In this document: positions 1-46,800 of the stretch, one piece after another
Numbering within the stretch: position 1 is the stretch's first letter
Layout: every line of letters begins with the position of its first letter
Origin: Lingula anatina
Taxonomy: Eukaryota > Brachiopoda > Lingulata > Lingulida > Lingulidae
Direction of reading: 5' to 3'
Length of the DNA stretch: 46,800 nt
Assembly: GCF_001039355.2 (NCBI RefSeq)
Contig: NW_019774870.1
Location: 338,367 to 385,166, forward strand
The notes under the pieces: generated by a model
The model's input: the letters and a program-made list of their open reading frames with translations, nothing else
The model's database searches: none
What the model was told of the DNA's origin: nothing
Translations under genes and position numbers: made by a program

Positions 1-209
1 TAATCAAGGAGTACAAAGAGAGTAGAGGATTAATGGTAAGAAAATTTAAAAAATGTATTTATTACATATGCAGTCATTAAAGAAAAAATAATTTTCATCT
101 ACAGGGATTGCACGAGATTGCAAAAACTTGTAAAATTACAGTATTATACCTATGATGCTACATATTTTCAATATTATTTAATCAATTTTGATTTTTTTTT
201 TTACTTCAG

Positions 210-3057
210 CCTATGAGAGCATGTGTCCTGGGGCCCCCAGCTTCTGGAAAGACAACGATAGTGAAAGAACTGTGTGACAGCTACAAATTGCATCATATAA
301 AAATCAAAGATGTGATTGAGGAGGCAATGGATGCATTGGTATGAATACATTTTCAAGGAATTGATGTCCCATTTAGCTTTAAATCTGAAAGTGCAAGTGA
401 CTGTATTCACTCACTGCTGAATCAGAAATCCCTTGTTGGTTCTATATTGGTTGTTCACATTTCATTGATGTAAATTGAAAGGTTTGCAACAGAAAGGGAT
501 TTGGCACTATACATTTGTTTAAGATATGTTGGCATCCCACTGTAGGTAGAGATTTCAAAACAACCATAAAGTGTACTGCATGTGTTTTCATATTTTTTCA
601 GACAAAAAGTGCTGCCCGTGCAAACCAGGAGCCTGAAGGTGAAGAAGAGGATGATGGGAAGGCACAGGAGGATCAAGAACTGTTGGATGCCATAAACGAA
701 GGCAAAGAACAGAACAATGGCAGAATTGAAGACCAGTATGTCATTAAGTTTTTCAAACAAAAATTGCATTCCATGCCCTGTCAGAACCAAGGGTTCATCT
801 TGGATGGATTTCCTAAAACTAGAGAACAGGCAACAGAGCTTTTTGCAGGTAATATTTCACATCAAGACTACTGATGCAGGTCTACTGTTAATTGACATGG
901 TCTAAACTTTCTTTGATTGTTAATAATCATGGTTGAAAATTTTTGTGAAAAAGTATTGTCATTACTGTAACAGTTTTCTGCTCAACCACAATGTACACTT
1001 TTGACATTAAATGTTACGGAGCTGCCATGAAAAAATGAAAAATCAGACTTTATTTTGCTCCCTAAGGTGTAATTTCTTTTTCTAGTTTCTATTTGAAACT
1101 TTCCCTAATAAAAACAAACTGCAAGTCACTTATCAAAAAGGTATCAAAATGTATAATATTACAGATATTATGACATTGTAATGCTGACATTTTATAATGT
1201 TTTCATTGTCATTCAGCTGAAGATGAAGAGGAGGCAGAAGAAGAGAGCAAGGGGAGCTTTGACAAGGCAATCATGCCAGAGGTGGTTGTGTGCTTAGATG
1301 CCACAGATGAATTCCTACGTGCTCGTGTGATGAACTTGCCAGAGAGCGTGGTTGCAGGCACGCACAACACTGAAGAGGGCTTGATGAGAAGGCTGACTGA
1401 ATACAGAGCAATCAATGGTGAAGATGAAACAGTGCTGAATTATTTTGATGAGTTGGAGATTCACCCTGATAAAATTGGTAAGATGGATTGTTGAGTTGTT
1501 TGCTTTTACCAGAGATTCAACAGAATAAATATTTTTATTCATTTAATAAATCTGTTGCTGTTATTTTTTTCAGATGAATAATCTTTTTCTTTTTCATTAT
1601 TTATATTGCAATGCCAGTGCTGATACAAATACGTCAAAATATAGTATCAGTGTAATGAGATGTAATAATTGTGCATGTCTTTCTTTCAGATGTGACAAAA
1701 GATAGCTCTAAAATGATGGCAGATACAGTAGAAAAAGTGAAGAAAATGATGGGGCCTCCAAGAAACTATGGTAAGGTTTTTACCGATTTTGCTACCTTAG
1801 TCTGTCTGTTATGTATTGGTCAGCCAAATCTCAGTAACATTACTGACATTTTTCTTGATCAGTATCAAAAATGCACTCACATTTTATTACCTTTTTTTTA
1901 CAAGTATTGCAAGTTACAGTGGCTGTATTTTACTGCTTTTGTAAGAAAATAAATGAAAACTTCCATCTGAAAATCTGTGCAAATATACCACAAAAGTGCA
2001 AGCAAGACCAAATGTGCCTGTTGGAAAAACACGGTGCAGCCAGTTATGTTAAGACTGCACTGTAAAAACATTCCTGCATATAAGTCACATATAAATACCT
2101 TGTGAATCTGATTTTTTAGGCCCCACTGCAGAAGAGCTTGCTGAAATGAGACAGAAAGAAGAGGAGGCTCATATAAAACGAGAAGCTGAGGAAAAAGCCG
2201 AGAAAGAGAGGAAAGAAGCTGAGGAAGCCGCAGAGAGGAAAAGACGACAGGATGAATGGGTGAGGAAAATGTCACAACAGACACTACCATATGTTAACTT
2301 GCATAGTAATAAAATTTGTTTTATTGCCCTTTTTTCAACAGGACCAAAGAAATGAGCAGTTGCAAGGCTTTTAAATTAAAAATTTGGAAATTCATTGTTT
2401 TAAAGTTAATATATCTATATATATTCACACAGCTTTTGTCGTTAATTTCATATTTATCACTTTATAATACGCAGGCTGAAAGATTAGATCAGGTGAAAAG
2501 AGAGGAATATGACATGCTGGAGACTCAATCTCAACCCCTGAGGAACTATTTGATGAAGCATGTGATGCCCACACTCACACAAGCTCTTATTGACTGTGTC
2601 AAAGTCAGGCCAGATGACGCTATAGATTACATGGTAAGTCTACAGGAAAAGGGAGATTGTTTGGTTAAAACACCTTGCAAATCAAACCTTTAGCTAAATT
2701 ACAATCTGTGACTTTAATGAGTGATTAGAATTAATTGTCAGTCATATATTTTTGGGTTAAAAATTAGTTAATATTGACACATTTTAATCAAAAGTTAAAA
2801 AAAAAAAAACAGAACAAATACCAGTAATTTATATGATGGTGATGATGATGATGTAAAATTTTGATTGATAGCAAAACCAGCATAGTAATTTAAATGATCA
2901 ATCGAAAATTATTTTTAAAGAGTTTCAATTTACTTGATCTGTTCTTTAGTTAATATATAACACATTCAACTTTCCACATTTTATAAAATATGTGAACATA
3001 TTAACTTTTTTTCTCTAGGCGGAGTACCTTTTCCAGCATAATCCTCAAGTGGACTAA
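210..3057 (+). CDS. AK7: Adenylate kinase 7, C-terminal part (5' partial)
   Basis: Exons 210-338, 602-848, 1217-1477, 1690-1770, 2120-2259, 2475-2633 and 3019-3057 join in one frame: 351 residues plus a TAA stop. All introns are GT-AG. The first exon carries the P-loop GPPASGKTT (Walker A). The second carries an acidic stretch and [14 protein letters not shown], the nucleotide kinase signature. The third carries PEVVVCLDA and the arginine-rich lid region (RRLTEYRA). A charged Glu/Lys/Arg coiled coil follows (2146-2259), then a C-terminal Dpy-30 motif starting [13 protein letters not shown] and ending [11 protein letters not shown]. This order (AK domain, coiled coil, Dpy-30) and the C-terminal sequence are those of AK7. 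AK7 interconverts adenine nucleotides and works in motile cilia and flagella; Dpy-30 helices dock on axonemal anchoring proteins. The N-terminal Rossmann-like part lies upstream of the window, so the true start is not visible. Confidence 0.94.
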
Positions 3058-3262
3058 ACAACCATGCATCACTGAAGATGGAGCCAAATTGACAGTGGAT
3101 TTTGTATGGACTTTTTTTATGAATTTTAAAAGCATATGAAAAGAATTAATTTGGATCATCCAACTCATTTTTTACATTAAATTATGTCAAAGAGGAGAGT
3201 TTGCATTCCTGATATGTAAGAACAATATTGTAAAGCTCACTCATATATATATAATGTACAGA

Positions 3263-3268
3263 AATAAA
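3263..3268 (+). promoter_or_regulatory. Probable AK7 polyadenylation signal
   Basis: An AATAAA hexamer lies 206 bases after the AK7 stop codon. It is followed at 3271-3300 by a T/GT-rich stretch of the kind found downstream of cleavage sites. Use of the site is inferred. Confidence 0.6.
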
Positions 3269-3360
3269 TAGTATTTGTCTTTTTGTATGTATGTTTTTTA
3301 AAGGTTTCTTTACACATGAAAACTGAGAATAAGAACATCTGATGCCTTTCTGATAGAGAT

Positions 3361-3366
3361 TTTATT
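3361..3366 (-). promoter_or_regulatory. Candidate Pecanex polyadenylation signal
   Basis: TTTATT on +, read as AATAAA on the - strand, about 1.2 kb after the Pecanex stop codon. It is the perfect hexamer I noticed on that strand in the gap. GATAAA-type variants closer to the stop could also be used. Confidence 0.4.
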
Positions 3367-4572
3367 CTCATTAATAAATGATCACAGTAAAATGATCAAA
3401 CTGGATCAGGCACAAATACACAAAACAAAAACTAAATAAATAAATAAAAAATCAGACATTTCATCTCAATAATATAATACATGAAAAGTCCGGAATGAAT
3501 CTACAGATAAATCAAAAATGCAGATTTAATATCACATGTAACATTTGTGGATGCCTTAATTCTTATCAAATCACAATAACATTAAAACACAAATAGTGAT
3601 GAATATTTTAATATCTATTGTTTGATTGTGATTACCTTTCCAACTTGACACACAAGCATGAGTTATGAGCTGACACAATTATTTTCTCATCCATTCTCAA
3701 ATCCATTTATCATTGAATATTCAAGAATTTAAATAGTATATTTAACCCGTTTACTCACATATAATATCAGTTAAATAGGCCACATATTCAAACTAATTTT
3801 TCCCTTGCTTCATAACAGTATCACCAAATCAGAAACCCAGTAGTGTTTTGACCCAGCAGATGATCTCTCTAATACAATACTGTAAAATTACCTCGTTTTT
3901 TATCTCACAGTGTGAAAAAAAACTGGCATTTCTGTTGTAACCTGATTCACAACCCTGATGACCTTAGCCAATATTATAAGACATGCAGAGAAACCGGTTC
4001 AGCATTTTTCTATTGGTCCCATAAATAAAACACTTAACTGAAGCAATACTAGTGTATATATATTTTCTTGTAACATAATATCATAATTATCAATAGCAAT
4101 GGCACAATAGATGCTCCCCACCTTCCATGAACAAACAGATTAAATCCTTCTTGCAGAGCAAGAATATCAACTGCTGCCTAGTACTGCATGAGTATGTAGT
4201 CTAAGATTACTTTTAAAGCAATTTGCCAATTATCACAAAAGGCAAACAAATGTTCTGATGAAATTATCCAAGCAATTTCATCCTATTTCACTTGGGATAA
4301 GTTGTTTCATGTTGACTTATTGTATACACAAGGGTAATAAACATGACCTGAAAATGTGATTGTAATAACAGTTGTTATTACTCCAGATAAATGATTCTTT
4401 AAGTTTTGTCTCACCATGCATGAGAGATGATTCATCATAAATAATAACATTAAGATGCCTTTTGTCTTTGTAATGAATAAACAGCAGTGCTATCTACACT
4501 CTAACTTAAACCACTGGCAACAAATCCTTTTACTTCTATAAGTTGAAAGCACCTTTTTTTATCTTATCACCA

Positions 4573-25785
<21,213 letters not shown>

Positions 25786-26056
25786 CTAGGAAATGGGATA
25801 GAATGCTGTAAATATAAAATACTTTCAATTCTCTTCAGTCGCTTCCATGTTGAATCTCGAAAATTCACGGAACGCGAGATTGCATCCACCAATGCATGAC
25901 CTACTTTCGCGGCAAATGCGTCATGGGATCTCATAAGTCAGTTCATTCATAACAATTTTAAAGAGAGGCGTTTCACTAGACACATATATAGTTAATTTAA
26001 AGACTTATTTTATTGAAAAAAGTACCAAGGACGTCGAATCACATGATCTAGGTTAG

Positions 26057-26061
26057 CCAAT
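26057..26061 (+). promoter_or_regulatory. CCAAT box
   Basis: AGCCAATGAG matches the NF-Y consensus. It lies 244 bases upstream of the MLK start codon, and 293 bases upstream of the Pecanex start on the other side. Confidence 0.5.
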
Positions 26062-26107
26062 GAGGGTCTTCACCGCACCCTGTTTTGGTTCAAGGTCAAA
26101 GTACACG

Positions 26108-26118
26108 AAAATGGCGGC
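26108..26118 (+). promoter_or_regulatory. YY1-type motif
   Basis: AAAATGGCGGC is an exact match to the long YY1 consensus, which usually sits at or just downstream of TATA-less start sites. The ATG inside it opens a 16-codon uORF (26111-26161). Confidence 0.5.
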
Positions 26119-26291
26119 TGCAGGCTCATGGACAAAGGTGATTGATTTAGACCAACTGTGACATTAGACGTCCATCGCCGCGTCCCATTTTACCATCCGT
26201 GGATGCCTTAACATCTCAGCATCAGGGCCGTATGTTAACTGTTATATTCCTTATGTGATAAGGCGAGTAATTATTTGACAGACTAGTATTA

Positions 26292-46800
<20,509 letters not shown>

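Larger units (their letters stand above)
3058..4572. other. Convergent intergenic region / 3'UTRs of AK7 and Pecanex
   Basis: No coding exon is visible here. It holds the AK7 3'UTR on the left and, on the - strand, the Pecanex 3'UTR on the right. A - strand AATAAA (TTTATT on +) lies at 3361-3366 and would give a Pecanex 3'UTR of about 1.2 kb. If both signals are used, the two transcripts end less than about 100 bases apart. The sequence is AT-rich with short A-runs such as 3427-3450. Confidence 0.6.

Overview
The window is a piece of an animal nuclear genome: intron-rich, AT-rich, GT-AG introns of a few hundred bases, simple repeats and small inverted-repeat elements, with no operons or bacterial signals. 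Three conserved metazoan genes account for all the coding sequence I can support. The mix (a ciliary adenylate kinase, a long vertebrate-like Pecanex and one MLK kinase), short introns, and TTAA-flanked repeats starting AAAGGGATAATAACTC point to a lophotrochozoan, possibly a mollusc. That placement is inference.

Layout: (1) 210-3057, + strand, the 3' half of AK7 (adenylate kinase 7): seven exons from the P-loop to the C-terminal Dpy-30 motif. (2) 3058-4572, a tail-to-tail intergenic/3'UTR gap. (3) 4573-25764, - strand, a complete Pecanex gene. I rebuilt 39 coding exons by hand; they join in one frame to 6870 nt (2289 codons plus stop). (4) 25765-26304, a 540 bp head-to-head gap that is probably a shared promoter, with CCAAT boxes, a YY1-type site and several upstream ORFs. 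(5) 26305-46800, + strand, an MLK-type MAP3K (SH3, kinase, leucine zipper, CRIB). Eight exons are visible, the first intron is 12.1 kb and splits the kinase domain, and the last exon runs off the window.

The three genes belong to different processes: nucleotide balance in cilia, Notch-related ER/membrane biology, and Rac/Cdc42-to-JNK signalling. I see no sign that they form one functional system. I found no previously undescribed system. The most unusual items are three small inverted-repeat (MITE-like) elements, a block of frame-neutral exons with weak donors in Pecanex, a microsatellite sitting where the polypyrimidine tract of one Pecanex exon should be, and the uORF-rich MLK leader.
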